Positions 36,522 to 45,723 of a stretch of 64,000 bases of DNA are shown piece by piece. A program made the translations under genes and the position numbers. Below the pieces are notes generated by a model. The model was not told where the DNA came from. It ran no database searches and saw nothing but the letters and a program-made list of their open reading frames with translations. The stretch's first letter is position 1, and every line of letters begins with the position of its first letter. The DNA comes from Rodentibacter sp901420285 (GTDB lineage: Bacteria > Pseudomonadota > Gammaproteobacteria > Enterobacterales > Pasteurellaceae): NCBI RefSeq assembly GCF_041734645.1, contig NZ_CP162010.1:868001-932000 (forward strand), read 5' to 3'.

Positions 36522-36914
36522 ATGGCAGAGAATCAAAACTACGGCACAGGTCGCCGCAAAAGCTCTTCAGCTCGTGTATTTATCAAACCGGGCAATGGTA
36601 AGATCACTATCAACCAACGTGAATTAGACGTATATTTCGGTCGCGAGACTTCTCGTATGATCGTACGTCAACCATTAGAGTTGGTTGAATTAACTGATAA
36701 ATTAGACCTATACATCACTGTTAAAGGTGGTGGTATTTCCGGTCAAGCGGGTGCAATCCGTCATGGTATTACCCGTGCATTGATGGAATACGATGAAACC
36801 CTACGCCCGGCACTTCGTGCAGCAGGCTTCGTGACTCGTGACGCACGTCGCGTTGAACGTAAAAAAGTGGGTTTACACAAAGCACGTCGTCGTCCACAAT
36901 ACTCCAAACGTTAA
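36522..36914 (+). CDS. rpsI: 30S ribosomal protein S9
   Basis: 130 residues, full length, with YGTGRRKSSSARVFIKPGNG and the basic tail ending VGLHKARRRPQYSKR, whose last residues reach the P-site tRNA. CGAGG ribosome site; 17 bases after rplM. Confidence 0.98.
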   Translation: MAENQNYGTGRRKSSSARVFIKPGNGKITINQRELDVYFGRETSRMIVRQPLELVELTDKLDLYITVKGGGISGQAGAIRHGITRALMEYDETLRPALRAAGFVTRDARRVERKKVGLHKARRRPQYSKR

Positions 36915-36931
36915 TTTTTATACGTTTTTAC

Positions 36932-36963
36932 AAAAAGCAGAGAGCAATCTCTGCTTTTTTTTA
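36932..36963 (+). terminator. Terminator of rplM-rpsI
   Basis: AAGCAGAGA-GCAA-TCTCTGCTT stem-loop with flanking A and T runs. Confidence 0.92.
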
Positions 36964-37106
36964 TGTTTTCAAAGATTTCAAAATTTTTATAACTTACTGA
37001 ATCTAAAGAGAAAATAATATTCTATTAACGCTTTTGTCGCGCTTTGTGTTAGAATGCCCAACCGTTTTATAACATCTATACCTAATTTGGATCTTCGGAG
37101 GAATCA

Positions 37107-37745
37107 ATGTCCAATGCATCAAGTAAACGTTCCGTCATGACACTTTTTTCAAATAAAGATGATATTTACAGTCATCAAGTGAAAATTGTATTGGCTGAGA
37201 AGGGCGTGGCTTATGAGAATGAAGAGGTTGATCCACATGCGCTATCAGAAGATTTAATGGAACTAAATCCTTACGGTTCGTTGCCGACATTAGTCGATCG
37301 TGATTTGGTGTTATTCAGCTCACGAATTATTATGGAATACCTTGACGAACGTTTTCCACACCCTCCGCTTATGCCAGTTTATCCTATTGCGCGTGGTAAA
37401 AGCCGTCTTTTAATGCTACGAATTGAACAAGATTGGTATCCTGCATTGGCGAAAGCGGAAAAAGGAAATGACGCGGAACGTGCGGAAGCCTTAAAACAGT
37501 TAAAGGAAGAATTACTGGCCGTTTCACCTATTTTCCAACAAATGCCCTATTTTATGAGCGAAGAGTTTAGTCTTGTCGATTGTTATGTGGCACCGTTACT
37601 ATGGAAATTAAAACAAGTTGGCGTAGAGTTCACCGGTGCCGGTAGCAAGGCATTAAAGAGTTACATGGATCGCGTATTTAGCCGTGATTCATTCTTACAA
37701 TCTGTAGGCGAAGTGGCGCCGAAAAATCTAATGGACGATAAATAA
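37107..37745 (+). CDS. sspA: Stringent starvation protein A
   Basis: A 212-residue GST-fold protein that binds RNA polymerase. N-terminal MTLFSNKDDIYSHQVKIVLA and EEVDPHALSEDLMELNPYGS are the thioredoxin-like half; the conserved surface PHPPLMPVYPIARGKSRLLM near 90 matches the family. GGAGG lies before the ATG. Overlaps sspB by one base (TAATG). Confidence 0.96.
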   Translation: MSNASSKRSVMTLFSNKDDIYSHQVKIVLAEKGVAYENEEVDPHALSEDLMELNPYGSLPTLVDRDLVLFSSRIIMEYLDERFPHPPLMPVYPIARGKSRLLMLRIEQDWYPALAKAEKGNDAERAEALKQLKEELLAVSPIFQQMPYFMSEEFSLVDCYVAPLLWKLKQVGVEFTGAGSKALKSYMDRVFSRDSFLQSVGEVAPKNLMDDK

Positions 37746-38194
37746 TGGAATATAAATCTTCTCCTAAGCGCCCGTATTTATTGCGCGCTTATTACGATTG
37801 GTTAGTGGATAACAATTTCACTCCATATTTAGTCGTAGATGCGACATATTGGGGTGTCGATGTGCCACTTGAGTACGTAAAAGACGGCCAAATTGTACTC
37901 AATTTATCCGCTCACGCCACCGGCAATTTACAATTGGCGAACGATTTCATTCAGTTTAATGCTCGTTTTAAAGGTGTTTCGCGTGAACTTTATATCCCGA
38001 TGGGTGCAGCGCTTGCGATTTATGCCCGCGAGAATGGCGATGGGATTATGTTTGAGCCGGAAGCAATTTACGACGAATTAAATAGCGAGCCGGATATAGA
38101 TCAACCCAATGACTTTACTGAAGCGGTGAATAAACCAAAAACATCTAACAAGAAAACAGCACCTAAGCCGTCTCATTTGCGCATCGTTGATTAA
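37745..38194 (+). CDS. sspB: ClpXP adaptor SspB
   Basis: A 149-residue adaptor delivering ssrA-tagged proteins to ClpXP. The folded domain (SSPKRPYLLRAYYDWLVDNN, TPYLVVDATYWGVDVP, IVLNLSAHATGNL) is conserved, then a flexible linker and the ClpX-binding tail HLRIVD. Shorter than E. coli (165) in the linker only. Confidence 0.95.
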   Translation: MEYKSSPKRPYLLRAYYDWLVDNNFTPYLVVDATYWGVDVPLEYVKDGQIVLNLSAHATGNLQLANDFIQFNARFKGVSRELYIPMGAALAIYARENGDGIMFEPEAIYDELNSEPDIDQPNDFTEAVNKPKTSNKKTAPKPSHLRIVD

Positions 38195-38224
38195 GCGATT
38201 TGATTTAAAATTGATATAACATTG

Positions 38225-38251
38225 CCCGCATGAAAATGCGGGTATTTTTTT
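38225..38251 (+). terminator. Terminator of sspAB
   Basis: CCCGCA-TGAAAA-TGCGGG followed by a T run, 30 bases after the sspB stop. Confidence 0.88.
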
Positions 38252-38296
38252 GAAACAGCGTCATATGTCATACATAAAGATGACATTGTTCTCACA

Positions 38297-38338
38297 AAAC
38301 AGCACCGCATTGAAGCAATTTCAATGCGGTGCTGTTTT
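38297..38338. terminator. Repeat-pair hairpin between sspB and trpA
   Basis: AGCACCGCATTGAA (38301-38314) and TTCAATGCGGTGCT (38320-38333) with flanking AAAAC and GTTTTT. Placed between convergent operons, so it can serve trpBA as well. Confidence 0.8.
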
Positions 38339-38435
38339 TAGATCAGACCGGCTAAAGTTGAAATTATTGTTTATCGATAGAGGCAGCAAGTACTTCGACA
38401 ACAATTATTTCGTACATTTGCGATATAGTTGATTT

Positions 38436-39254
38436 TTATGAATTTGAGCATTTCGTCGCCGCTTTCATTTTGTGTACGAATTCGCCCAGTTCATTTAAAC
38501 ATTGAGCGTGATTATCTAAATTCCGTTCAATGATTTTCACCGTTGCCGAACCGGAAATCGCGCCTGCTGCGCCAAGCTGTAACGCTTCTTTTACTTGAGC
38601 AGGCTGTGCAATACCAAAGCCTTGTAGAATAGGGGGCGCATTATGCACTTTTAATTGTTCTACGAGCGTATCCAAATTCGCTGCATGGGCTTGGTTTTCC
38701 GCACTGGTGACGCCGGCACGAGAAACCAGATAAGTATAGCCTTCGCTGCTTTGCGCTACGCCTTGAACGGTTTTTTCATCCGCATTCGGTGGACAAATAA
38801 AGACGGGCTGAATGCCATGTCTTTTGGCTGCGGCAACGTAATCGTCTTTTGCCAATAACGGAATATCGGCGACCAACACCGCATCCACGCCAACTTCGGC
38901 ACAACGTTGATAGAAATTATCCAAGCCCTTGGCAAAAATCAAATTAGCGCAAAGTAACAAGCTGATTGGAATCTCCGGATATTTCGACCGCACTTTTTCC
39001 AGCAATTTGAAGCTGTCTTCTGTGCTGTGACCGGCATTTAACGCGCGATTATTGGCAGCTTGAATGACCGGACCGTCCAATAGCGGATCGGAAAACGGAA
39101 AACCCAGTTCCAAGGCGTCCGCGCCGTTATCCACAAGAGTGCAGATGATGTCAAAAGAACGCTCGAAAGTCGGATCGCATAAGGTTACAAAAGGAACAAA
39201 TGCGCCTTCATTTTTCGCGCTTAATTGGGCAAAGGTAGTTTCAAAACGGCTCAT
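38436..39254 (-). CDS. trpA: Tryptophan synthase alpha chain
   Basis: A 272-residue TIM barrel that cleaves indole-glycerol phosphate. Catalytic Glu in ALELGFPFSDPLLDGPVIQ near 48, the Asp-containing ADIPLLAKDDYV near 130 and the phosphate site GFGIAQPAQVKEA/GAISGSATVKI. It overlaps trpB by four bases (ATGA). A classic uptake signal lies inside (38987-38995). Confidence 0.97.
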   Translation of the reverse strand: MSRFETTFAQLSAKNEGAFVPFVTLCDPTFERSFDIICTLVDNGADALELGFPFSDPLLDGPVIQAANNRALNAGHSTEDSFKLLEKVRSKYPEIPISLLLCANLIFAKGLDNFYQRCAEVGVDAVLVADIPLLAKDDYVAAAKRHGIQPVFICPPNADEKTVQGVAQSSEGYTYLVSRAGVTSAENQAHAANLDTLVEQLKVHNAPPILQGFGIAQPAQVKEALQLGAAGAISGSATVKIIERNLDNHAQCLNELGEFVHKMKAATKCSNS

Positions 39255-40450
39255 GATTGCATTCCTTTTTCTTTTAATACTTTATCAACGGTGAAAATGT
39301 CTTTGTCACCACGACCGGATAAATTCACCACTAAAATTTGTTCTTTATTCGGTTCTTGGCGGATCATTTTTAATGCTTGCGCAAGGGCGTGGGAGCTTTC
39401 CAGCGCCGGAATAATGCCTTCATGTTTCGCCAGTTCTTGGAACGCGCTTAGGGCTTCGTCATCGGTAATGCTCGGGTATTCTGCGCGTCCGATACTTTGC
39501 AAATAAGCATGTTGTGGGCCGACAGAAGGGAAATCTAGCCCTGCTGAAATCGAGTAGGATTCTTCCACTTGGCCGTCTGTCGTTTGCATGAGCGGCGATT
39601 TCATGCCGAAATAAATACCGACTTTGGCGTGCCCTAATGGTGCACCATGTTCGCCCGTTTCAATGCCTTTACCGGCAGGTTCTACGCCAATTAAACGCAC
39701 ATTCGGTTCATCAATGAAATCCGTAAACATACCGATGGCATTTGAGCCGCCACCTACCGCCGCAATCACGGCATCCGGCAAGCGACCTTCTTTTTCCAAA
39801 ATTTGACGCTTAGTCTCTTCACCAATCATTTTTTGGAATTCACGCACAATCGTCGGGAACGGATGTGGCCCTGCTGCCGTACCTAATAAATAATGGGTCG
39901 TTTCATAGTTTGCCGACCAATCACGCATGGCTTCACAGCAAGCGTCTTTCAAGGAACAGGAGCCTTTCTCCACCGGTACCACTTCGGCGCCCATTAAACG
40001 CATACGGAAGACGTTTGGCGATTGGCGTTCCACGTCTTTTGCACCCATATAAACGCGGCAAGGCATATCCAACATGGCGCAGGCAAGTGCCGTTGCCACA
40101 CCGTGTTGTCCCGCACCGGTTTCCGCAATAATGCGGGTTTTGCCCATGCGTTTTGCCAGTAAAATCTGACCTAAAACTTGGTTGGTTTTATGGGCGCCGC
40201 CATGTAATAAATCTTCGCGTTTTAAATAGATTTTGGCTTTTGTGCCTTTTGTTAGGTTGCGGCAAAGGGTAAGTGCGGTCGGTCTGCCCGCATAATTTTT
40301 CAATAAATCCTGAAATTCGCGCTGAAATTCAGGATCGTCTTTCGCTTCAACAAAGGCTTTTTCCAACTGTTGCAACACCGGCACTAAAATTTCCGGTACA
40401 TACATTCCACCAAATTCGCCGAAATAAGGGTTTAAAATCGTTTCAGACAT
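39251..40450 (-). CDS. trpB: Tryptophan synthase beta chain
   Basis: A 399-residue PLP enzyme joining indole and serine (E. coli 397). YFGEFGGMYVPEILVPVL at the start, the PLP lysine in GGAHKTNQVLGQ near 88, ETGAGQHGVATALACAML near 110, and AAVGGGSNAIGMF near 232 are diagnostic. trpBA is separate from trpD-trpCF (59.6-62.2 kb), as in Haemophilus. An uptake signal is inside at 40272-40280. Confidence 0.98.
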   Translation of the reverse strand: MSETILNPYFGEFGGMYVPEILVPVLQQLEKAFVEAKDDPEFQREFQDLLKNYAGRPTALTLCRNLTKGTKAKIYLKREDLLHGGAHKTNQVLGQILLAKRMGKTRIIAETGAGQHGVATALACAMLDMPCRVYMGAKDVERQSPNVFRMRLMGAEVVPVEKGSCSLKDACCEAMRDWSANYETTHYLLGTAAGPHPFPTIVREFQKMIGEETKRQILEKEGRLPDAVIAAVGGGSNAIGMFTDFIDEPNVRLIGVEPAGKGIETGEHGAPLGHAKVGIYFGMKSPLMQTTDGQVEESYSISAGLDFPSVGPQHAYLQSIGRAEYPSITDDEALSAFQELAKHEGIIPALESSHALAQALKMIRQEPNKEQILVVNLSGRGDKDIFTVDKVLKEKGMQS

Positions 40451-40459
40451 GAGTTTTCC

Positions 40460-40900
40460 TTATGACATTAAAAACAGGCTGTCGTAGATTTTGTAGAAAT
40501 TTATGACAGCGAATAATACAACAAATACACTTGAAATCAGTTGAATTAGCCAAAAAATCGCCCAAAGTAAAAATGTCGTAATCGAGCTAAAACTGATTTC
40601 GGCAAGGATATTTTGTTGTTTCAGATAAAAACTGCGCAAACTTAGCAAATAGGCGGAGAGCATAATTAACAATGGAATGGCGACAAAACAACGGATTACA
40701 TAATAGACGATGTCGATTAAATCGGGCTCATTAATATAGAAAAATAATTCTTTTCTAAATTCCGGATCTTTGATGTATTCCGTCATCACCATATACAGCA
40801 CAAAAAACAGCAAGGCAGGCGTTAGCCCACGTAAAAAGGCCAAATAAGGCTCAGTAATTTCAGTTAAAAAGCGGGAAAGTTTGCCGGGTTGTTTAGTCAT
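40460..40900 (-). CDS. Hypothetical inner-membrane protein
   Basis: A 146-residue protein I do not recognise. A short polar N-terminus is followed by hydrophobic segments near residues 22-42, 66-88 and 104-138, giving three or four membrane helices. It overlaps the ydfG 3' end by eight bases and ends ten bases before trpB, so it appears embedded in a ydfG-orf-trpB-trpA transcription unit. Confidence 0.65.
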   Translation of the reverse strand: MTKQPGKLSRFLTEITEPYLAFLRGLTPALLFFVLYMVMTEYIKDPEFRKELFFYINEPDLIDIVYYVIRCFVAIPLLIMLSAYLLSLRSFYLKQQNILAEISFSSITTFLLWAIFWLIQLISSVFVVLFAVINFYKIYDSLFLMS

Positions 40901-41648
40901 TTTTGCTCACTTTTAACGGGTTAAAGGTTTGTGCCGTCGGCATTACTTCAATGCGGTTAATATTCACGTGTTCCGGTTGTTGGTTAAGCCAGAGGACGAT
41001 ATTGGCAATATCTTGCGGCGTGACATATTGCACGTTTTCATACACTTGTGCCGCGCGGGCATCGTCGCCTTTAAATCGCACGTTGGAAAATTCCGTACCG
41101 CCACACAAGCCCGGCTCTACATTAGAAACGCGAATATGGGTGCCGGCAAGATCGGCGCGTAGATTTAAACTGAACTGTTTCACAAAAGCTTTGGTGCCGC
41201 CGTAAACATTGCCGCCCGGATAAGCGTAATTGCCTGCGATAGAGCCTAAATTGATAATGTGTCCTTGATTACGTGCGACCATTTGCGGCAACACTAAACG
41301 CGTTACGGTCACCAAACCTTTCACATTGGTATCGATCATTTTTTCCCAATCGCCCAAATCGGCTTTATCAGCAGATTCCAATCCAAGCGCAAGCCCCGCG
41401 TTATTGACCAATAAATCAATCGCCTGCCATTCCGGCGGGAGGGATTTTAAGGCTTGTTCGGCGGCGAGACGATCGGAAATATCAAAGGCAAGCGGGAAGA
41501 AGTGTTTGCCGTATTCTTGTTGCAGTTGCGCTAAACGTTCGCTTCTTCGTCCTGTACCGATAACGAAATATCCGGCGTCTAACAATGTACGACAAATAGC
41601 GCGACCAAACCCGGCGGTCGCCCCCGTAACCAGTGCAATTCTTGTCAT
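40893..41648 (-). CDS. ydfG: NADP-dependent 3-hydroxy acid dehydrogenase YdfG
   Basis: A 251-residue classical short-chain dehydrogenase. TRIALVTGATAGFGRAICRT is the cofactor motif, LVNNAGLALGLESA the NNAG motif, and the catalytic Ser/Tyr/Lys lie in NLGSIAGNYAYPGGNVYGGTK. E. coli YdfG oxidises L-allo-threonine and serine and reduces malonic semialdehyde. The start at 41648 has AAGGAG; the longer frame adds seven residues without need. The ydfG-trpBA neighbourhood is also seen in H. influenzae. Confidence 0.92.
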   Translation of the reverse strand: MTRIALVTGATAGFGRAICRTLLDAGYFVIGTGRRSERLAQLQQEYGKHFFPLAFDISDRLAAEQALKSLPPEWQAIDLLVNNAGLALGLESADKADLGDWEKMIDTNVKGLVTVTRLVLPQMVARNQGHIINLGSIAGNYAYPGGNVYGGTKAFVKQFSLNLRADLAGTHIRVSNVEPGLCGGTEFSNVRFKGDDARAAQVYENVQYVTPQDIANIVLWLNQQPEHVNINRIEVMPTAQTFNPLKVSKND

Positions 41649-41697
41649 CTTTTTCTCCTTAATTTTCATTAAACATGTGTTTTTTGCGTTTATCCAA

Positions 41698-41803
41698 AGT
41701 TATGTGGTTGTTGCACAAAACTGAAATGACCTTACAAAATAGCACCGCATTGAAGTGGCTTCCAATGCGGTGCTGTTTTGTGTGTTTACTACATAATACT
41801 AAG
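41698..41803. repeat. Copy of the large palindromic element between ydfG and oadB
   Basis: Central inverted pair AGCACCGCATTGAA (41741-41754) and TCCAATGCGGTGCT (41761-41774). The left arm contains TTATGTGGTTGTTGCACAAAAC; the right arm contains GTTTTGTGTGTTTACTACATAA, an inverted relative, but lacks about 13 bases of the arm. It fills a large part of the 384-base gap. The rest of the gap holds a classic uptake signal (41911-41919) just after a GGAGG word that has no gene behind it, and the hairpin at 41960. Confidence 0.75.
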
Positions 41804-41959
41804 TTTGTCATAAAAAATGACCGCATCTTTACGTGAATACGGAACATACTACTACACTAGTACAAAAAAATATAGAATTTTTACTAAGAAATTTGAACAA
41901 GGAGGAACAAAAGTGCGGTTGTTTTTTGAGATGGATTTTAGGTTTTAGAAAAATAAAAA

Positions 41960-41988
41960 GGCACGTGTTAGGAAACACGCGCCATCAT
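41960..41988. repeat. Hairpin with a covarying twin at 45769
   Basis: CGTGTT and AACACG pair within the block starting GGCACGTGTTAGG and ending GCGCCATCAT. The block at 45769-45797 has the same frame and compensatory changes (CACGTT with AACGTG). It lies downstream of oadB and may act in termination. Confidence 0.7.
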
Positions 41989-42032
41989 TTTACTTAAAAA
42001 GTGTGGTGCTTTTTTTCGCAACGTTTTTAATG

Positions 42033-43337
42033 TTACATTATCGCACCCACATATTTCAGCATTACCCCGGCAGCAATGGCGGAACCAATCACACCGGCAA
42101 CATTCGGCCCCATGGCATGCATGAGTAGGAAGTTTTGGTTGTCTGCTTCCAATCCGATTTTGTTGGAAACCCGGGCTGCCATCGGTACGGCAGAAACGCC
42201 GGCAGAACCGATGAGCGGATTAATTTTGTTTTTGCTGAATTTGTTCATCAATTTCGCCATTAATACACCGCTGCCGGTACCAATCCCGAAAGCAATTACG
42301 CCAAGAATTAAAATGCCTAGAGTTTGCGGTTGTAGGAATTTATCGGCGATAAGTTTAGAACCTACAGACAAACCAAGCACGATGGTGACGATGTTAATCA
42401 AGGCATTTTGCGTGGTATCGCTTAACCGTTCGACAACACCGCTGACGCGCATGAGGTTACCGAAGCAGAACATCCCGAGCAATGGGGCGGCATCCGGTAA
42501 AAGCAAACCCACGAGCAACAGCAAAATTACTGGAAACAAGACTTTTTCACGATTGCTCACGTGTCGCATTTGCGTCATGCGGATCTTGCGTTCTTCTTCC
42601 GTGGTTAAGGCTTTCATGATCGGTGGCTGAATCAATGGCACTAACGCCATGTAGGAATAAGCCGCCACAGCAATGGCACCAAGCAATTCCGGTGCGAGTT
42701 TGCTGGTGAGGTAAATCGCGGTCGGACCATCCGCACCACCGATAATACCGATGGATGCTGCTTGCGGGAGGGTGAATTCGATAATACCGAAATAATTCAA
42801 TGCTAATGCACCGAGTACGGTGGCGAAAATACCGAACTGTGCCGCTGCACCAAGCAGCAAGGTTTTCGGATTTGCCAATAACGGGCCGAAATCTGTCATC
42901 GCGCCTACGCCCATGAAAATCACTAACGGTGCAATGCCATAACCGATAGCCACTTTATAGAACAACGCCAAGATCCCGGCGCTGTACCCCATGTCCATTG
43001 ACAAGGCTTCCAGTTGATTTACGGTAGAGCCGGAAGCTGTCGAAAGTGCAGTTTTAATGACTGCCGGATCAGCGGCGACATCTAATTTCGCAGCAATAAC
43101 GGCAATTTGCTCCGGTGAACCAAGATGAAGCAAATTCTCTAATGCCGTCATGGCAAGACCGGCTTCGGGAATGTTTGATAGCAAGCCACCAAAGCCGATA
43201 GGCAATAATAGCAATGGCTCAAACTTGCGTGCGATGGCGAGCCACAACAGGAGCAGGCTGATAGCGATCATCACCGCTTGCCCCCATTGCAAATGGAAAA
43301 GTCCCATACCCTGAATTAATGCAATAATGCTATCCAT
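42033..43337 (-). CDS. oadB: Oxaloacetate decarboxylase beta subunit (sodium pump)
   Basis: A 434-residue inner-membrane subunit with nine or more hydrophobic helices that decarboxylates carboxybiotin and exports sodium. Diagnostic parts are the key Asp region VIFMGVGAMTDFGPLLANPK near 140, ASIGIIGGADGPTAIYLTSK near 190, and the C-terminal GSAGVSAVPMAARVSNKIG and HAMGPNVAGVIGSAIAAG. Ten bases after oadA. Confidence 0.96.
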   Translation of the reverse strand: MDSIIALIQGMGLFHLQWGQAVMIAISLLLLWLAIARKFEPLLLLPIGFGGLLSNIPEAGLAMTALENLLHLGSPEQIAVIAAKLDVAADPAVIKTALSTASGSTVNQLEALSMDMGYSAGILALFYKVAIGYGIAPLVIFMGVGAMTDFGPLLANPKTLLLGAAAQFGIFATVLGALALNYFGIIEFTLPQAASIGIIGGADGPTAIYLTSKLAPELLGAIAVAAYSYMALVPLIQPPIMKALTTEEERKIRMTQMRHVSNREKVLFPVILLLLVGLLLPDAAPLLGMFCFGNLMRVSGVVERLSDTTQNALINIVTIVLGLSVGSKLIADKFLQPQTLGILILGVIAFGIGTGSGVLMAKLMNKFSKNKINPLIGSAGVSAVPMAARVSNKIGLEADNQNFLLMHAMGPNVAGVIGSAIAAGVMLKYVGAIM

Positions 43338-43347
43338 AGGTAACTCC

Positions 43348-45138
43348 TTAGACGAGGTTCATGACGGTATCACCCACCGCGACGGCATCGCCTGCTTTGA
43401 CACAAATACCACGCACGGTACCGGCTTGTGCCGCTTTGACTTCAGTTTCCATTTTCATGGCTTCAAGAATGAATAATACATCACCTGCAGCGACAGTTTG
43501 ACCTTCTGTTGCCACCACTTTCCAAATGTTACCCGCCATTGGCGCAGTCACCGGTGTGCCACCACTGGTTGGCGCTGGTGCGGCTTGCGGTGCAGCTTGT
43601 GCTGTGGTTGTCGCTACGTGCGAAATGTCGCCGCCTTCACTGACTTTCACCACAAAGGCTTTACCTTCCAATTCCACGGTATAAACGGCGGAGCCGGATG
43701 CTGCAGGCGCTGCTTTAGAAACAGGTTTATTTTCCACCGCACTTTCATTGCCGGTTGGTGCCGGTTCAAAGGCTGCAGGGTTGTTGCGGTTTTCTAAGAA
43801 TTTCCAAGCAATTTGAGGGAAAAGCGCTACGATTAAGGCATCGTCCACGGCGTTATCTGCTAATTTCACCCCTTTCGCTTTGGCTTGTTCGGCAACTTCA
43901 GCTTCAATTTTCGCCATTTCAGGCGCAATGTGATCGGCAGGACGGTCAGTCACCGGAGCTGCACCTTCTAATACGCGAGCTTGTAATGTGCTATCTACCG
44001 GTGCAGGTGTTTTACCGTATTCACCTTTTAAAATGCCGGCAGTTTCTTTCGCGATGGTTTTATAACGTTCGCCGGTGAGCACATTAATGACCGATTGTGT
44101 GCCGACGATTTGAGAGGTTGGCGTCACAAGCGGAATGTAACCCAAGTCTTTACGTACGCGTGGAATTTCTTCTAAAACCAAATCCAATTTATCGGAAGCA
44201 TTTTGTTGTTTTAATTGATTTTCTAAGTTGGTAAGCATGCCGCCCGGCACTTGTGCGACTAAAATACGACTATCTACGCCACGTAGCTGACCTTCAAATT
44301 TGGCATATTTTTTACGTACATTACGGAAATAGGCAGCGATTTTTTCCAAGCGTGGAATATCTAAACCGGTGTCATATTCGGTGCCCTGCAAGGTCGCTAC
44401 CATGGATTCTGTCGCTGGGTGACCGTAGGTGCCAGACATAGAGGAAATCGCAGTATCAATACCATCTACGCCTGCTTCAATGGCTTTTAATAGCGCCATT
44501 TCTGCCATGCCGGTAGTGGAGTGGCAATGTAAATGCAATTCTACGTCGAAACGTTTTTTGATTTCGCGCACTAAGTCTGCCGCCGCCATCGGGTTCAAAA
44601 TACCTGACATATCTTTGATAACTAAGCTGTCGATACCGATTTCCAATAATTGTTCGGTGGTATCAAGCCAAGTTTGCATGGTGTGTACCGGGCTGGTGGT
44701 ATAACTTAATGTCCCTTGTGCATGACCGCCGAATTTACGCACGGCTTGCAACGCCGCTTTCATATTACGTGGATCGTTAAGCGCATCAAATACGCGGAAA
44801 ACGTCCATACCGTTCGCCACACAACGTTCGACGAAACGTTCTACCACGTCATCGGCATAGTGGCGATAACCTAAGAGGTTTTGACCACGTAACAGCATTT
44901 GTAACGGGGTTTTCGGACAGGCTTTTTTCAATTCACGCAAACGTACCCAAGGATCCTCCCCTAAAAAACGAATACAACTGTCAAAGGTTGCACCGCCCCA
45001 AGCTTCTAACGACCAATAGCCGATATTGTCCAATTCTTGTGCGATCGGCAACATATCATCAAGACGCAAACGGGTCGCGAAAAGAGATTGGTGAGCATCA
45101 CGAAGCACCAGTTCGGTCATTTTAATTTTTTTAGTCAT
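43348..45138 (-). CDS. oadA: Oxaloacetate decarboxylase alpha subunit
   Basis: A 596-residue carboxyltransferase/biotin-carrier subunit, the same length as the Klebsiella protein. N-terminal TELVLRDAHQSLFATRLR and metal-ligand LHLHCHSTTGMAEMALLKAI belong to the carboxyltransferase barrel. A Pro/Ala-rich linker near 520 precedes the biotinyl domain, with the biotin lysine at about residue 562 in EAMKMET. The start at 45138 (MTKKIKMTELV) has AGGATT; the longer frame adds 20 residues overlapping oadG. An uptake signal lies inside (43736-43744). Confidence 0.96.
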   Translation of the reverse strand: MTKKIKMTELVLRDAHQSLFATRLRLDDMLPIAQELDNIGYWSLEAWGGATFDSCIRFLGEDPWVRLRELKKACPKTPLQMLLRGQNLLGYRHYADDVVERFVERCVANGMDVFRVFDALNDPRNMKAALQAVRKFGGHAQGTLSYTTSPVHTMQTWLDTTEQLLEIGIDSLVIKDMSGILNPMAAADLVREIKKRFDVELHLHCHSTTGMAEMALLKAIEAGVDGIDTAISSMSGTYGHPATESMVATLQGTEYDTGLDIPRLEKIAAYFRNVRKKYAKFEGQLRGVDSRILVAQVPGGMLTNLENQLKQQNASDKLDLVLEEIPRVRKDLGYIPLVTPTSQIVGTQSVINVLTGERYKTIAKETAGILKGEYGKTPAPVDSTLQARVLEGAAPVTDRPADHIAPEMAKIEAEVAEQAKAKGVKLADNAVDDALIVALFPQIAWKFLENRNNPAAFEPAPTGNESAVENKPVSKAAPAASGSAVYTVELEGKAFVVKVSEGGDISHVATTTAQAAPQAAPAPTSGGTPVTAPMAGNIWKVVATEGQTVAAGDVLFILEAMKMETEVKAAQAGTVRGICVKAGDAVAVGDTVMNLV

Positions 45139-45151
45139 AGTACAATCCTTA

Positions 45152-45418
45152 TTATTTGAACTGTTGGGTACGGCGATGGTGCGCGATAGCCGCTGCAATC
45201 ACAGGGCGCAAACGCTCAAAATCGTCAGTGGAAAGCGCAGAAAGCGCGGTAGAATTTTGGGGAGTTTTTGGCGAGGGTTGAGGCTCGGGAAAATATTTAT
45301 TGATAAGTTTCGACATCAGTCCGATCGCCCAAATCAAAATGAGCAAAAAGACCAACACAAAACCCATTCCTGAAAACATCAGATTAATTCCTTCACCAAA
45401 AAGTTCTGCCGAAGTCAT
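45152..45418 (-). CDS. oadG: Oxaloacetate decarboxylase gamma subunit
   Basis: An 88-residue subunit with one membrane helix (FSGMGFVLVFLLILIWAIG) and a C-terminal tail ending RPVIAAAIAHHRRTQQFK, whose histidines bind zinc in the complex. It heads oadG-oadA-oadB, which couples oxaloacetate decarboxylation to sodium export. Confidence 0.92.
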   Translation of the reverse strand: MTSAELFGEGINLMFSGMGFVLVFLLILIWAIGLMSKLINKYFPEPQPSPKTPQNSTALSALSTDDFERLRPVIAAAIAHHRRTQQFK

Positions 45419-45451
45419 TAGTCGTATCCTTATATTTAATATGGGATTTTT

Positions 45452-45494
45452 ATTCTACCCAAGTCATTTTCACAAAACCGTGATTGAGATCATA
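45452..45494 (-). promoter_or_regulatory. oadG promoter with CRP/FNR-like site
   Basis: On the minus strand a -10 TAGAAT (45452-45457) implies a start near 45445. The palindromic CGTGA-TTGAGA-TCATA (45479-45494) matches CRP at eight of ten and FNR (TTGAT-N4-ATCAA) at eight of ten. Its centre lies 41.5 bases upstream of that start, the class II activator position. Confidence 0.5.
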
Positions 45495-45574
45495 AATTGC
45501 GTGGTTGGGGAGAGTGGGGGAAAAGTGCGGCGGGGCTTTATGATGGATTTTAGTGTGATCTAAATATTATCAAT

Positions 45575-45701
45575 GAGGCGGTTGTACAAACCATCCGAGT
45601 GAAGTGCGAATTGCAAAACGGCACGCATTGGGAGTAGCTTCAATGCGGTGCTATTTGGTGAGGTAATTTCGGTTTTGCAACCGCTACATCATTTCGGATG
45701 G
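45575..45701. repeat. Degenerate copy of the large palindromic element
   Basis: The right half is well kept: TTCAATGCGGTGCT (45639-45652), GTGAGGTAATTTCGG and GCAACCGCTACATCATTTCG. The left half is worn: GGCGGTTGTACAAACC then GGCACGCATTGGGA. It fills the middle of the 517-base gap between oadG and the orphan gene at 45936. The gap also holds the oad promoter and the hairpins at 45724-45797. Confidence 0.7.
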
Positions 45702-45723
45702 ATTTTAATTTACGTTAACGATA

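Noticed and set aside
41887..41960. Possible small gene after the GGAGG word at about 41901
   Set aside because: No reading frame of useful length follows; the site overlaps a classic uptake signal and gives only a few codons.
42076..42630. Plus-strand 184-codon open frame inside oadB
   Set aside because: Antisense to a conserved membrane protein, Pro/Arg-rich composition typical of shadow frames.
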